A DNA stretch of 64,000 nt from Methylotenera sp. (GTDB lineage: Bacteria > Pseudomonadota > Gammaproteobacteria > Burkholderiales > Methylophilaceae), in NCBI GenBank assembly GCA_009693255.1, contig SHXQ01000004.1, positions 58,935 to 122,934 of the forward strand, in the 5' to 3' direction. A model generated the notes under the pieces. It saw nothing but the letters and a program-made list of their open reading frames with translations, ran no database searches and was not told the origin of the DNA. Below are positions 31,624-41,672 of this stretch, one piece after another; position 1 is the first letter of the stretch, and every line of letters starts with the position of its first letter. The translations under genes and the position numbers were made by a program.

Positions 31624-31977
31624 TCAAAAGTGAGTGCGCTTGGCATAAATGACGAGGCCAATCAGAACTCCAATACTATCAGTAGCCCAGTCAAGTGGAT
31701 CGCCAAACCGCGTTGTCGTCAGTGTGCTCTGCAAAATTTCTATGAGCGCCCCATGCATGATTAAGCCGACAACCACGAGATTCACTTTCTGTGGAAAAGC
31801 TAGGCCGCCGACGATGGCAAGGATGGCGAAGGCTAAAGTGTGTTGCGCCTTATCCCAGAATTGAAACATATTGGGCACAGAGGCGCCAGGAAGTAAGCCG
31901 AGTATTGTGGTTAGAACAACGCCAATGCAAAAAAAACAGGGCATGCCACGTAAAATAATCGACTGGATTTTATGCAT
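31624..31977 (-). CDS. VanZ-like family membrane protein
   Basis: This 117-residue protein has about four hydrophobic helices and the VanZ-like pattern: DKAQHTLAFAILA around residues 42-54, HGALIEILQS around 75-84, and GDPLDWATDSIGVLIG near the C-terminus. The family is named for VanZ of the teicoplanin-resistance cluster, but most members, including short ones like this, have no known function and there is no van context here. It lies between leuS and adk with hairpins on both sides. Confidence 0.8.
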   Translation of the reverse strand: MHKIQSIILRGMPCFFCIGVVLTTILGLLPGASVPNMFQFWDKAQHTLAFAILAIVGGLAFPQKVNLVVVGLIMHGALIEILQSTLTTTRFGDPLDWATDSIGVLIGLVIYAKRTHF

Positions 31978-31987
31978 CTTGGTCAGG

Positions 31988-32025
31988 TGGATAGGTGCAA
32001 ATAGCGCTTAATTTGCACCTATCCA
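31988..32025. repeat. 15-bp perfect inverted repeat downstream of adk
   Basis: The arms TGGATAGGTGCAAAT and its exact complement enclose an 8-base loop. The hairpin lies between the adk stop and the VanZ-like start. No T-tract follows on either strand, so it is more likely an RNA-stabilising 3' stem or a factor site than a simple terminator. Confidence 0.55.
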
Positions 32026-32036
32026 GTAAGGGGTTA

Positions 32037-32832
<796 letters not shown>

Positions 32833-32837
<5 letters not shown>

Positions 32838-33618
32838 GAATACTTAAGTAATTTGCAATGGTGACAAAGTCAGCCACGCTTAAATTCTCCGCGCGTAATT
32901 GTGAATTGATATTCAGTGCAGTAAACCCGTCATCATCTAGCAGGCCTTTAAGCGTGTTGCGTAAGGTTTTGCGGCGCTGCCCGAATGCTGCTAACACTAT
33001 TTTTGCAAACAGCACCATATCGTTAGCGACGTATGGCAATGTAGCGTGTGGCACGCATCGCACAAAAGCAGACTCTACTTTAGGAGCAGGTTCAAAGGCC
33101 TCGGGTGGCACGGTGATTAAGTTATCCATTTGTAAGCGGTATTGCAGCATGACGCTGAGTCGGCCGTAGGCGGGCGTAGAGGGATGTGCAACCATGCGCT
33201 CCACCACTTCTTTTTGCAGCATAAAGTGCATATCGGTAATGCTGGACACGTTATCGAGTAGGTGAAATAAAATAGGTGTGGAGATGTTGTAGGGCAAATT
33301 GCCTGTCACGCGTAGGTTTTTACCTAGGCTGGTAAAATCAAACTTGAGCGCATCGGCGCTGTGAATATGTATGGCGCTGCTGGCATAAGCGGGCTTGCTG
33401 TATTCAGTTTGCATCCAAGCGATAATATCGCGATCGACTTCAACCACGTGTAAACGCTTTAATTTTTGTAACAATGGCTTGGTGAGTGCGCCCAGACCTG
33501 GGCCAATTTCAACCATGAGGTCATCCTCTTGGGGTGAAATGGCTTCGACCAAGCTGGCAATGACGCCTTGATCTGTCAGGAAGTTTTGGCCGAAGCGTTT
33601 TTTTGCGATATGTTTCAT
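32833..33618 (-). CDS. ksgA: 16S rRNA dimethyladenosine transferase KsgA (RsmA)
   Basis: KsgA dimethylates two adjacent adenosines near the 3' end of 16S rRNA during small-subunit assembly. It has KKRFGQNFLTD at the N-terminus, the SAM motif VEIGPGLGALT, the adenine-site NLPYNIS (catalytic N-L-P-Y) and FEPAPKVESAFVR. The length is 261 residues. Its TAG stop lies inside the right copy of a REP-like repeat (32818-32837), which may have replaced a few original C-terminal codons. The ATG overlaps the pdxA stop by four bases, and the order lptD-surA-pdxA-ksgA is conserved. Confidence 0.96.
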
Positions 33619-34625
33619 GAAGTGCTTAATTTGTTTGATTGTCTATGGGCTAGAAAAATTGCCAGCTCAATAGCGGCTAGCATGCTGCCGATTTCAATCT
33701 TGCCGGTGCCTGCCAAATCTAATGCGGTGCCATGGTCAACTGACGTGCGTATGATAGGTAAGCCTAGCGTAACATTCACGCCCTCACCAAAGCTGGCATG
33801 CTTAAGTACCGGTAGACCTTGGTCGTGATACATGGCAAGCACGGCATCAGCATTACTTAAATGATGTTTTGCAAATAGCGTGTCTGCGGGAAGTGCGCCT
33901 ATCAATTGCATACCTTCAGCACGCAGTTTTTCTAAGACTGGGTTAATAGTTTCAATTTCTTCCCTGCCTAAATAACCCTCTTCACCTGCGTGTGGGTTTA
34001 GGCCGGCTACTAGAATGCGAGGGTTTTTAAGACCAAACTTTTCGACTAAATCATGGTGCAAAATGCGAATAGTGGTTTCTAGGCTATGTTGCGTAATGGC
34101 CACGGGAACGTCTTTGAGCGGCAAATGGGTAGTAGCAAGAGCAACGCGCATGTTGCCACCAACTAGCATCATCACCACTTGCGGCGTATTGGTCAGCGCC
34201 GCTAAAAATTCAGTATGACCACTGAATGCAATGCCTGCCTCATTAACAACCCCTTTGTGCACCGGCGCTGTGACCATAGCATCGAAGCTATGGTGTTGGC
34301 AACCTAAGCCTGCTGTGCTTAAGGTATTAAGGACGTATGGACTGTTAAGCGTATTAAGTGTGCCGGCCACCACTGTGCTACTGACGGCCTCATGCAAAAC
34401 TGTTAACCCACCATTGCCCAGGTGTTGTTGTGTTGCATTCGCTAGATACGGACTTATTTTTAGCGCTATATCAAGTTGCTTAGCACGCGTTTTGAGTAGC
34501 GTTGTATCGGCAATGACGACTATTTTGGCGTTAAGTTTTTTGTGGGCCAACATCACGCATAGGTCTGGCCCTATGCCTGCGGGCTCACCAGCGGTAATGG
34601 CGATAGTCGGTAATAAATGGCTCAC
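33615..34625 (-). CDS. pdxA: 4-hydroxythreonine-4-phosphate dehydrogenase
   Basis: PdxA oxidises 4-phosphohydroxy-threonine in the DXP-dependent pyridoxal phosphate pathway. It has ITAGEPAGIGPDL near the N-terminus, VTAPVHKGVVNEAG, FSGHTEFLA, the metal-binding GLNPHAGEEGYLG and the late MYHDQGLPVLKH. The 336-residue length is typical. The stop overlaps the ksgA start (ATGA). Its other substrate-pathway gene dxs is also in this window, at 51553-53439. Confidence 0.96.
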   Translation of the reverse strand: MSHLLPTIAITAGEPAGIGPDLCVMLAHKKLNAKIVVIADTTLLKTRAKQLDIALKISPYLANATQQHLGNGGLTVLHEAVSSTVVAGTLNTLNSPYVLNTLSTAGLGCQHHSFDAMVTAPVHKGVVNEAGIAFSGHTEFLAALTNTPQVVMMLVGGNMRVALATTHLPLKDVPVAITQHSLETTIRILHHDLVEKFGLKNPRILVAGLNPHAGEEGYLGREEIETINPVLEKLRAEGMQLIGALPADTLFAKHHLSNADAVLAMYHDQGLPVLKHASFGEGVNVTLGLPIIRTSVDHGTALDLAGTGKIEIGSMLAAIELAIFLAHRQSNKLSTS

Positions 34626-34670
34626 AAGATTGCTAGATGTTTGAATGCGATCAGTTTTAAAATCAGACGA

Positions 34671-35987
34671 CTAAAACTTGTCTTCAAGCTTAAGTTCAAC
34701 ATAAGCACGGTCGCGTAATTCGTGAATCCAGTCCTGATAAGCCTCGTCCGCTTTTTTAGCGCGAATTTCTTGACGGGCTTTTAGACGTGCCGCCTCTTTA
34801 CTCATATCTTGCGCGCGGCGCGCGATCACTTGAATGATATGCCAGCCAAATTGGGTGCGAATTGGTAGGCTGATTTGATTGTCTTTTAGTTCATTCATGG
34901 CTTTTTCAAACTGTGGTACGGTGTCGCCAGGGTTGATCCAGTTTAAGTCGCCGCCATTGGAAGCGGTGCTATCTTTCGAGTATTGACGTGCAAGGACTTC
35001 AAATTTTTCGCCATTATCTAAGCGCTCTTTAATAGAGTCAACTTTCTGCTTACCTTCTTTTTCTGACATAATTTCCGAAAGCTTGATCAGAATATGGCGC
35101 GCGTGGGTCTGCTGTATGACCAAAGGTGAATTGCCGCCGCGCTTATTGCTTAGTTTAAGGACATGGAAACCATTAGGGCTGCGCAGGGGTAGGGATATAT
35201 CGCCAACTTGCATGGTTTTTAAAGCATCTAAAAATAAAGCGGGTATTTGTGTGCCACTTTTCCAACCTAAATTACCGCCTTCTAAGGCATTCGGCGCATC
35301 AGAAAAACTAGCAGAGACTTTAGCGAAGCTTTTACCAGCACGCAGTTCATTGATAGCGCTATCTACCTTTGCTTTGGCTTTTTGCACATCCTCTGTGGCA
35401 CCGTCTTCTGGCGTGCGAATTAAAATATGTGAGATTTCAAATTCATCTTTATTGTCATTGTTGGCGGCTTGGCTAGTTAAAAAGTTATCAATTTCAGACT
35501 CACTGACGTTAACGCGACCATCCACTTCACGCTCACGAAGACGCGCGATGGTGATTTCATTGCGAATATCAGCTCTAAATTTACGCATACTGGCACCATC
35601 TTTAGCCAGCGCTTCACTAAATTCTGTCAGCGTCATTTGGTTTTGCTCAGCAATACGCTCGATCGTTTTATCAAGTTGATTGTCATCAACTTTTAGGCCG
35701 GTTTGAGCGGCATATTGAATTTGTAGTGTATCGGTAATTAAGCGCTCTAAAATTTGCTTGCGTAAAATATTTTCTGTAGGTAATTCTGTCCCTTGTTTTT
35801 TAAATTGTGCAGTGACAGTAGTGATGCGGCTTTCGAGCTCTTGTTCAGTCACCACTGTTTGATCGACGATGGCAACAATGCGATCCAGCTTAAGCACTTC
35901 TGCAGCGTGCACATTGAGTTGACCGACCATGGTTAGCATGACAACTAAAAATAAGGGTTGAATCAGATGTTTGATAAAGGGGCGCAA
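34671..35987 (-). CDS. surA: Periplasmic chaperone/peptidyl-prolyl isomerase SurA
   Basis: SurA escorts outer-membrane proteins, including LptD, across the periplasm. The 438-residue product has a signal peptide (ends VHAAE, about residue 28), an N-terminal chaperone domain (to about 170) and two parvulin domains. The first runs from about 180 (EISHILIRTPED) and the second from about 290 (THARHILIKL), followed by the C-terminal helix. Gene order lptD-surA is conserved. The start lies 23 bases after the lptD stop, indicating one transcript. Confidence 0.96.
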   Translation of the reverse strand: MRPFIKHLIQPLFLVVMLTMVGQLNVHAAEVLKLDRIVAIVDQTVVTEQELESRITTVTAQFKKQGTELPTENILRKQILERLITDTLQIQYAAQTGLKVDDNQLDKTIERIAEQNQMTLTEFSEALAKDGASMRKFRADIRNEITIARLREREVDGRVNVSESEIDNFLTSQAANNDNKDEFEISHILIRTPEDGATEDVQKAKAKVDSAINELRAGKSFAKVSASFSDAPNALEGGNLGWKSGTQIPALFLDALKTMQVGDISLPLRSPNGFHVLKLSNKRGGNSPLVIQQTHARHILIKLSEIMSEKEGKQKVDSIKERLDNGEKFEVLARQYSKDSTASNGGDLNWINPGDTVPQFEKAMNELKDNQISLPIRTQFGWHIIQVIARRAQDMSKEAARLKARQEIRAKKADEAYQDWIHELRDRAYVELKLEDKF

Positions 35988-36010
35988 AATAGTTACTCTT
36001 AATAAGTTTG

Positions 36011-38257
36011 TTAATAAGTGTCAGGGATAAGCCCGGTGCTCACATAACCTGGGATGCTACGTTTAATAACATCCAATGGGTCAGTACCAATTGAAGCGAG
36101 GCCGCCTAGCTCAATCTGAAAAAACAGGGCGTAATTGGCATTTGCCGTCGCTGTACTCACGCGCTGAATGACCGCTCTTGTTTGCCAGCAACCCGCATTA
36201 TATTCTATCCCAGTCAGAGTTTCGATGATATGTTTCTCTTGCCATGAGTAGTTGGCCCGTCCTATGCCATACCAACCTTGGCCTAGTGGCCATTGGCCGG
36301 AGAGGTCAAATTGGTTAATACCATTAGATGCAGGGGCGATTGCTGTCTCACGCTTATAACTGTAACTTAGGTTAAGCGCCTTGCCGGGCTCTGGACTGTA
36401 ACGACTCGCCAGTGTTGTTCGTGTCGATTTTGAATCCTCGGTGTTGTATTGCCAGAAGGCATTAACATTCCAGTTGGTTTTTAAATAAGTAGTTAAGCTA
36501 AACACAATATCTGAGCTATTGTTTTTTCGGGTAAGTTCAGTGTTATTCAACGTTACTTTTTGATCTGCAAAATAATGGCGCTGGCCAACAGCAGCTGAAA
36601 ATCTTTGAATGCCAGTGTCAGATTCAATTAAGCGCGTGGTTAAGGCTAAGCTTAATTGGTTGGCATTGTTGATGCGATCGTTACCGGTGTACTGATTTTC
36701 CCTGAACAAGGTGCTGAAATTTAAGTCCGAAATGCTGGCGTCAAAAATAGGAATATCAGACTGTTGGGTATTGGGGATATAGACATAAAACAATCTAGGT
36801 TCTATGGTTTGTGTGTAGGCTCTATTCGACACTTTGAAGTCGCGATCGAAAAATAAGCCACCATCTAAACTGGTAATGGGTAATGTACGTTGCTGAGAGT
36901 CTAGATTATTTGCGACATTGTTCAGGCTGTAACTCGTGTGATGAATCCCTATTTTCGGGATGATGTAGCCGTAAGGCTTATCCATGGGTAGGCTAATGCT
37001 AGGGTATAGCGTGAGCCTCGTGCCAGTGGGTTTAACCGGAGCATTGATGTTGCTGTCAAATGTGGCGAGTTGCGTATAGACGTTGGTCGTAAAATTTCCA
37101 AAATACTGGTTGCCAGATAAGGTCATTTGCGGCAAGCGCTCATAAGGATAGGATAGCTTATCCAAGGTTTGAAATTTTTGCGCCAGCACATTAAAGCGCC
37201 AAGCTTCATCAGCGTAATCTAGATTAAACTGTTGGGGTAAGTTAATCCGGCTGGTCGTGATAATGTGGGTGGATAAATCAGAAAAATATTGGTCATCAGA
37301 TACCTTTTCAAGGCTGTAGCCTGCAGACCAACCTTTACCAAGGTTGTGCTGATGTTTTAAAGCAGCGTAATATCGATTTTCGCCAGTTTGATTGTCGCTA
37401 GGCAAATATTCTAAATTGCCAATGCCTGAAAAGGCGTCTTCTAAATACCTAAATTCACCTTGCAGTTGCACGCCACGCTTACTCAATTCGCGTGTTGTAA
37501 TCGTTGCATCCTTGTTAGGAGAGATGTTCCAATAATAGGGCACGGCTACTTCAAAGCCACTTCTTGTGGTGGTGCCGTAAGTGGGGGCAAGTAAGCCACT
37601 TTTGCGTTGATTACTATATGAAAAGCCAATCCACGGCGTATAAAGTACCGGCACGCCTTTGATTTCTATATAAGCATTTTTAGCAACGCCAGATTCGGTG
37701 TAATCATTCAGTTCTAATTCATGGGCTTTAATATACCAATCATCCACACCAACCGCACAAGTCGTGTAGCGGGCATCTATGAGCCGCTTTTTATCCTGAC
37801 CTTCAAATAGTATGGTTTTTGCATCACCACGCACTGTTGAATGGCTAGCCTCAGTATTGTCCGTTTTGTTAGGCTCCAGCTTTTCAGACATGGTAATAGT
37901 GGCCTCTTTCATTTCACCGATGCTCGTTGACATTTGCATGCGTAGCTCAGGCCCACTTAATTGCGCATTACCTAAGTTGATATGGCTATTGCCCGTGACA
38001 TGTAATTCATCATTTTGCATATCATAGTCAATCACATCGCCAAGTATGGTTTGATTGCCGCGACTAATAGAGGCGTTGCCAAGTACGCGCATTTTTCTAT
38101 CAAGATGCAACTCAAGTTTGTCGCCACTAATGACCAGGACATCAGCTGTTTCAGTAGATGCATCGCTAGCCAGCAGGGTCTCTACGCCAGCATTTACTAA
38201 AGCGCTGTTAGCCAATAAAATAGCAGCCAAACCGTTTAAAAAACGGTTTTTCAGCAT
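36011..38257 (-). CDS. lptD: LPS-assembly outer-membrane protein LptD
   Basis: LptD with LptE inserts lipopolysaccharide into the outer leaflet. From the ATG at 38257 the product has 748 residues: a signal peptide (ending VNA), an OstA jellyroll domain (about 40-200) and a C-terminal barrel. Mature LptD here has just two cysteines, one at about residue 167 (YTTCAVG) and one at about 690 (NAGCWQ). The E. coli protein has four that form two disulfides; here only one (167-690) seems possible. dsbC in this window may assist. A frame extension to a GTG at 38281 is less likely. Confidence 0.95.
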   Translation of the reverse strand: MLKNRFLNGLAAILLANSALVNAGVETLLASDASTETADVLVISGDKLELHLDRKMRVLGNASISRGNQTILGDVIDYDMQNDELHVTGNSHINLGNAQLSGPELRMQMSTSIGEMKEATITMSEKLEPNKTDNTEASHSTVRGDAKTILFEGQDKKRLIDARYTTCAVGVDDWYIKAHELELNDYTESGVAKNAYIEIKGVPVLYTPWIGFSYSNQRKSGLLAPTYGTTTRSGFEVAVPYYWNISPNKDATITTRELSKRGVQLQGEFRYLEDAFSGIGNLEYLPSDNQTGENRYYAALKHQHNLGKGWSAGYSLEKVSDDQYFSDLSTHIITTSRINLPQQFNLDYADEAWRFNVLAQKFQTLDKLSYPYERLPQMTLSGNQYFGNFTTNVYTQLATFDSNINAPVKPTGTRLTLYPSISLPMDKPYGYIIPKIGIHHTSYSLNNVANNLDSQQRTLPITSLDGGLFFDRDFKVSNRAYTQTIEPRLFYVYIPNTQQSDIPIFDASISDLNFSTLFRENQYTGNDRINNANQLSLALTTRLIESDTGIQRFSAAVGQRHYFADQKVTLNNTELTRKNNSSDIVFSLTTYLKTNWNVNAFWQYNTEDSKSTRTTLASRYSPEPGKALNLSYSYKRETAIAPASNGINQFDLSGQWPLGQGWYGIGRANYSWQEKHIIETLTGIEYNAGCWQTRAVIQRVSTATANANYALFFQIELGGLASIGTDPLDVIKRSIPGYVSTGLIPDTY

Positions 38258-38343
38258 GAAGTAACCGCTGCAATGATGCACAGTAGGGATAGTGAAGTGA
38301 ATGGCACGAGTGTATAGGGTGAAGGTTTTATTTTAACGATATG

Positions 38344-38360
38344 TTTTATCAGTGATAAAA
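38344..38360. promoter_or_regulatory. 17-bp perfect palindrome between lptD and amgK
   Basis: TTTTATCAGTGATAAAA is perfectly symmetrical around the central G. It lies in the divergent gap, about 87 bases before the lptD start and 131 before the amgK start. Its core TATCAGTGATA is the same as the core of the tetO2 operator, so a TetR-family-like regulator is imaginable; no such gene is in the window. It may also be chance in an AT-rich region. Confidence 0.35.
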
Positions 38361-38490
38361 TCTCATAAATTGGGCTTTTTGGCAATCAATAAATCGTATT
38401 TCATGCCCTTTAACACGCTATGGATCATAGGTAAAGTGATGGTTTTAAGTCAGCCACATAGCAACATTATATAACATTGGATAGACCGTC

Positions 38491-39504
38491 GTGGATGATA
38501 GACAGCAACAACTGAGTACTTGGCTAAAAAAGGCCTTACAGCAAGCAGATTTTACGCTGACAACAGCATCAGCAGATGCTAGTTTTAGGCGTTATTTTAG
38601 GGTGCATTTGGATGCCCCTTATTTAGGGCATCAGACACTCATTGCTATGGATGCGCCACCAGCACAAGAAGACTGCACCCCTTTTGTGCATATTGCTAAG
38701 CTTTTTCTGGATGCTAGGCTCAATGTGCCGCAAGTACTCGCCCAAGATTTAGCGCATGGTTTTTTATTACTAAGTGATTTGGGTGACGACACTTATTTGA
38801 CGCAACTTGATTCACAAAGCGCACCTAAGTTGTACCAAGACGCGACAAATGCACTTATTAAGATGCAACTGGCTAGCAAAGCCAATGTGTTGCCAGTCTA
38901 TGACGAAGTCTTGCTGACACGAGAGATGCAACTATTTCCCGATTGGTATGTGGCCAAACACTTAAATGCCAACTTAAATATAGCGCAGCAAGCGGTCTTA
39001 AAAAATACTTTTGAGGTGTTAAACAAGAATATTCTCTCGCAAGGTACAGTCTATGTACACCGCGATTATCACTCGCGTAACTTAATGATTGCGCCAGAAA
39101 ATAACCCTGGTATTTTAGATTTTCAAGATGCCGTATACGGTGCAATTAGTTACGATTTAGTGTCATTATTGAAAGACGCTTATATCAGTTGGGAAGAAGA
39201 GCAGATTATTGATTGGGCAGTGCGTTATTGGCAACCCGCAAAAAAAGCCGGTTTGCCTGTGCCAGATGATTTCAGTGAATTTTACCGCAACTTTGAATGG
39301 ATGGGCGCGCAGCGGCATATTAAGGTGCTGGGCATATTCGCAAGATTGGGTTATAGAGACGGGAAAGAGGCCTACCTAAAAGACATGCCTTTAGTCATGA
39401 CGCATTTACGCAAAGTATGTGAGCGCTATGTAGAATTAAGACCCATGCTGCGCCTGCTTAATCAACTGGAAAATGTAAAACCACAAGAAGGCTTTACGTT
39501 TTAA
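38491..39504 (+). CDS. amgK: Sugar kinase AmgK (N-acetylmuramate/N-acetylglucosamine)
   Basis: AmgK phosphorylates the anomeric carbon of MurNAc/GlcNAc recovered from peptidoglycan, feeding MurU next door. The 337-residue product is in the aminoglycoside phosphotransferase fold: the catalytic loop is VHRDYHSRNLM at 189-199 (catalytic D192) and the metal site is ILDFQDAVYG at 208-217. The start is GTG with no clear ribosome site. The lptD/amgK divergence and the adjacent nucleotidyltransferase support AmgK over an antibiotic-resistance kinase. Confidence 0.9.
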   Translation: MDDRQQQLSTWLKKALQQADFTLTTASADASFRRYFRVHLDAPYLGHQTLIAMDAPPAQEDCTPFVHIAKLFLDARLNVPQVLAQDLAHGFLLLSDLGDDTYLTQLDSQSAPKLYQDATNALIKMQLASKANVLPVYDEVLLTREMQLFPDWYVAKHLNANLNIAQQAVLKNTFEVLNKNILSQGTVYVHRDYHSRNLMIAPENNPGILDFQDAVYGAISYDLVSLLKDAYISWEEEQIIDWAVRYWQPAKKAGLPVPDDFSEFYRNFEWMGAQRHIKVLGIFARLGYRDGKEAYLKDMPLVMTHLRKVCERYVELRPMLRLLNQLENVKPQEGFTF

Positions 39505-39523
39505 ACATGAATTAAAAATCTAT

Positions 39524-39660
39524 TCACCACAGCGGCGCAGAAGTACGGAGAAGGTTAAAGGCGCTAAGGTTTAGATTATTTTGGAATAGTTAAATATGGA
39601 ATATTGTATGAGGCATGACGATGGTAAGGTTTTCTCTGCGCCACTGCGCCTCTGTGGTGA
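39524..39660. repeat. Long imperfect inverted repeat between amgK and murU
   Basis: The arms at 39524-39540 and 39644-39660 are complementary at 16 of 17 positions (the right arm reverse complements to TCACCACAGAGGCGCAG), with weaker pairing further in. CACCACAGAGGC-type sequences are recurrent intergenic repeats in many proteobacteria, as I recall. The right arm supplies GGTGAGG, the ribosome site of murU. Confidence 0.6.
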
Positions 39661-39669
39661 GGCTTTTGC

Positions 39670-40353
39670 ATGAAAGTGATGATATTGGCCGCAGGGCGCG
39701 GTGAGCGTATGCGTCCACTCACAGACCATACGCCTAAACCATTGTTAACAGTGGGCGGAAAACAGCTAATTGTTTGGCATTTAGAGCGTTTAGCTAAAGC
39801 TGGTTTTAAGGAAGTGGTGATTAATCATGCCCATTTAGGTGCGCAGATTGAACAAGCCTTAGGCGGTGGCAGTCAATGGGGTATGCATATTCAATACAGC
39901 CCTGAAGCAGTTGCCTTAGAAACCGCAGGTGGCATTGCGAATGCATTGCCTTTGCTAGGGGATCAGCCTTTTTTAGTCGTCAATGGGGATATATTTACTA
40001 AGATTGATTTTTCGGCTTTACAGTTAGCGCACAACACGTCATTACCCGCTTTAGCCCATTTGGTGTTGGTGGATAATCCGCCACAGCACACCAATGGAGA
40101 TTTTGCTATTGAAGATGGGTTGTTGAAAAATGACGGTTTGCAAAAACTTACTTTTTCCGGTGTAGGTGTTTATCATCCGGATTTATTTGCCAGTGTTGTG
40201 CGTGGAGAACCTGCGAAACTTGCGCCATTATTACGCCAAGCTATTGCACAAAACCAAGCTACAGCTGAACACTATCAGGGGCTGTGGCATGATATTGGTA
40301 CCCCGGAGCGATTAACAGCACTTGCCAGCTTACTAACTGAGGTGTGTGAATGA
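39670..40353 (+). CDS. murU: N-acetylmuramate-1-phosphate uridylyltransferase
   Basis: MurU makes UDP-MurNAc from MurNAc-1-phosphate in the recycling route that bypasses fosfomycin-sensitive MurA. It has the nucleotidyltransferase signature LAAGRGERMRPLTDHTPKPLL at the N-terminus, VVNGDIFTKIDF (metal-binding Asp) and WHDIGTPERL. The 227-residue length is that of MurU rather than longer GlmU/RfbA enzymes. GGTGAGG lies 7 bases before the ATG, inside a repeat arm. It overlaps pepP by four bases. No mupP gene, which completes the pathway, is in the window. Confidence 0.9.
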   Translation: MKVMILAAGRGERMRPLTDHTPKPLLTVGGKQLIVWHLERLAKAGFKEVVINHAHLGAQIEQALGGGSQWGMHIQYSPEAVALETAGGIANALPLLGDQPFLVVNGDIFTKIDFSALQLAHNTSLPALAHLVLVDNPPQHTNGDFAIEDGLLKNDGLQKLTFSGVGVYHPDLFASVVRGEPAKLAPLLRQAIAQNQATAEHYQGLWHDIGTPERLTALASLLTEVCE

Positions 40354-41672
40354 ATATTAACCTTACAGAATTTAAAGCAAGGCGCCAAAAACTGATCGCC
40401 AGTATGTCGGAAGGCATTGCCATTATCCATACGGCCCCTGAAGTTTTCCGTAACCGCGATAGCCATTACCCGTTTCGTTTTGATAGTTACTTTTATTATT
40501 TAACGGGCTTTAAAGAGCCTGAATCTGTGGTGATATTGATTGCAGGTAGCGCGCCTAAGTCTATTCTATTTTGCCGTGATAAAGATATAGAGCGCGAAAT
40601 TTGGGATGGTTTTCGTTATGGGGCAGATGCGGCGCGCGAGACCTTTGGTTTTGATGAAGCGTATTCTATTAACGAATTAGATACCGTTGTCTTGAAGTTG
40701 CTGGCAAATCAAGCTAAATTATATTTTAGCTTAGGCGAGAGCGCTACTTGGGATGCGCGTGTGACGGCTTGGTTAAACGCATTGCGTGCCCAAACGCGAA
40801 GCGGTGTGAGTGCGCCTGCTGAAGTTTATGATCTTCGTCAATTGGTAGATGAAATGCGTTTATACAAATCGCCTTACGAGATAGATTTGATGCGCCGTTC
40901 AGCGAATATCGCGGCGAATGCACATAACCGAGCCATGCAATTTGCAAAGCCGAATATGATGGAATATGAAGTTGAGGCGGAGTTTTTGCACGAGTTTTAT
41001 CGCAAAGGTGCGCAAGCGCCGGCTTACACCAGTATCGTTGCGGGTGGAGCGAATGCCTGTACTTTGCATTACAGCGCGAACAATGCCAAGCTTAATGATG
41101 GCGATTTGTTGCTGATTGATGCGGGCTGTGAGTTAGATGGATATGCGTCTGATATTACGCGTACATTTCCGGTGAATGGTAAATTTAGTGCCGCACAAAA
41201 AGATATTTATACACTGGTGCTGACTGCCCAGCATGCGGCGATTGCACAAGTTAATATTGCCAATCATTGGAATGCGCCGCATGAGGCGGCACTAGATGTG
41301 CTGATACAGGGGTTTATTGATTTAAAACTTTGCAAGGGCAGTAAAGACGCGGTGTTAGAAACTGGCGATTACCGCCAGTTTTACATGCATAGAACTGGAC
41401 ATTGGCTGGGTTTAGATGTGCATGATGCAGGGGAGTATAAAGCGCCTAAATCTAACGATACGCCAGCTCAATGGCGAATGTTAGAAGCCAATATGATGCT
41501 TACAGTGGAGCCGGGCTGTTATATTCGGCCGGCGGACAATGTGCCAGAGCACTTTTGGAATATTGGCATACGTATAGAAGATGATGTACTGGTGACGTCG
41601 CATGGTTGTGATGTGCTAACTTTAAAGGCCGCTAAATCGGTGGCAGATATCGAAGATGTAATGCAGCGCTAA
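40350..41672 (+). CDS. pepP: Xaa-Pro aminopeptidase
   Basis: PepP removes an N-terminal residue that precedes proline. The 440-residue protein has the N-terminal AMP-N domain (about 1-140, including FYYLTGFKEPESVVIL) and the C-terminal pita-bread metallopeptidase domain. The metal ligands lie in LLIDAGCELDGYASDITRTFPV, HRTGHWLGLDVHD and VEPGCYI. It overlaps murU as ATGA and is followed without a gap by ubiH. pepP-ubiH adjacency is common in proteobacteria, including E. coli. Confidence 0.96.
   Translation: MNINLTEFKARRQKLIASMSEGIAIIHTAPEVFRNRDSHYPFRFDSYFYYLTGFKEPESVVILIAGSAPKSILFCRDKDIEREIWDGFRYGADAARETFGFDEAYSINELDTVVLKLLANQAKLYFSLGESATWDARVTAWLNALRAQTRSGVSAPAEVYDLRQLVDEMRLYKSPYEIDLMRRSANIAANAHNRAMQFAKPNMMEYEVEAEFLHEFYRKGAQAPAYTSIVAGGANACTLHYSANNAKLNDGDLLLIDAGCELDGYASDITRTFPVNGKFSAAQKDIYTLVLTAQHAAIAQVNIANHWNAPHEAALDVLIQGFIDLKLCKGSKDAVLETGDYRQFYMHRTGHWLGLDVHDAGEYKAPKSNDTPAQWRMLEANMMLTVEPGCYIRPADNVPEHFWNIGIRIEDDVLVTSHGCDVLTLKAAKSVADIEDVMQR

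Noticed and set aside
35083..35679. 198-codon frame antisense to surA
   Set aside because: It is a long shadow of surA with no ribosome site, no recognisable domain and low-complexity composition.
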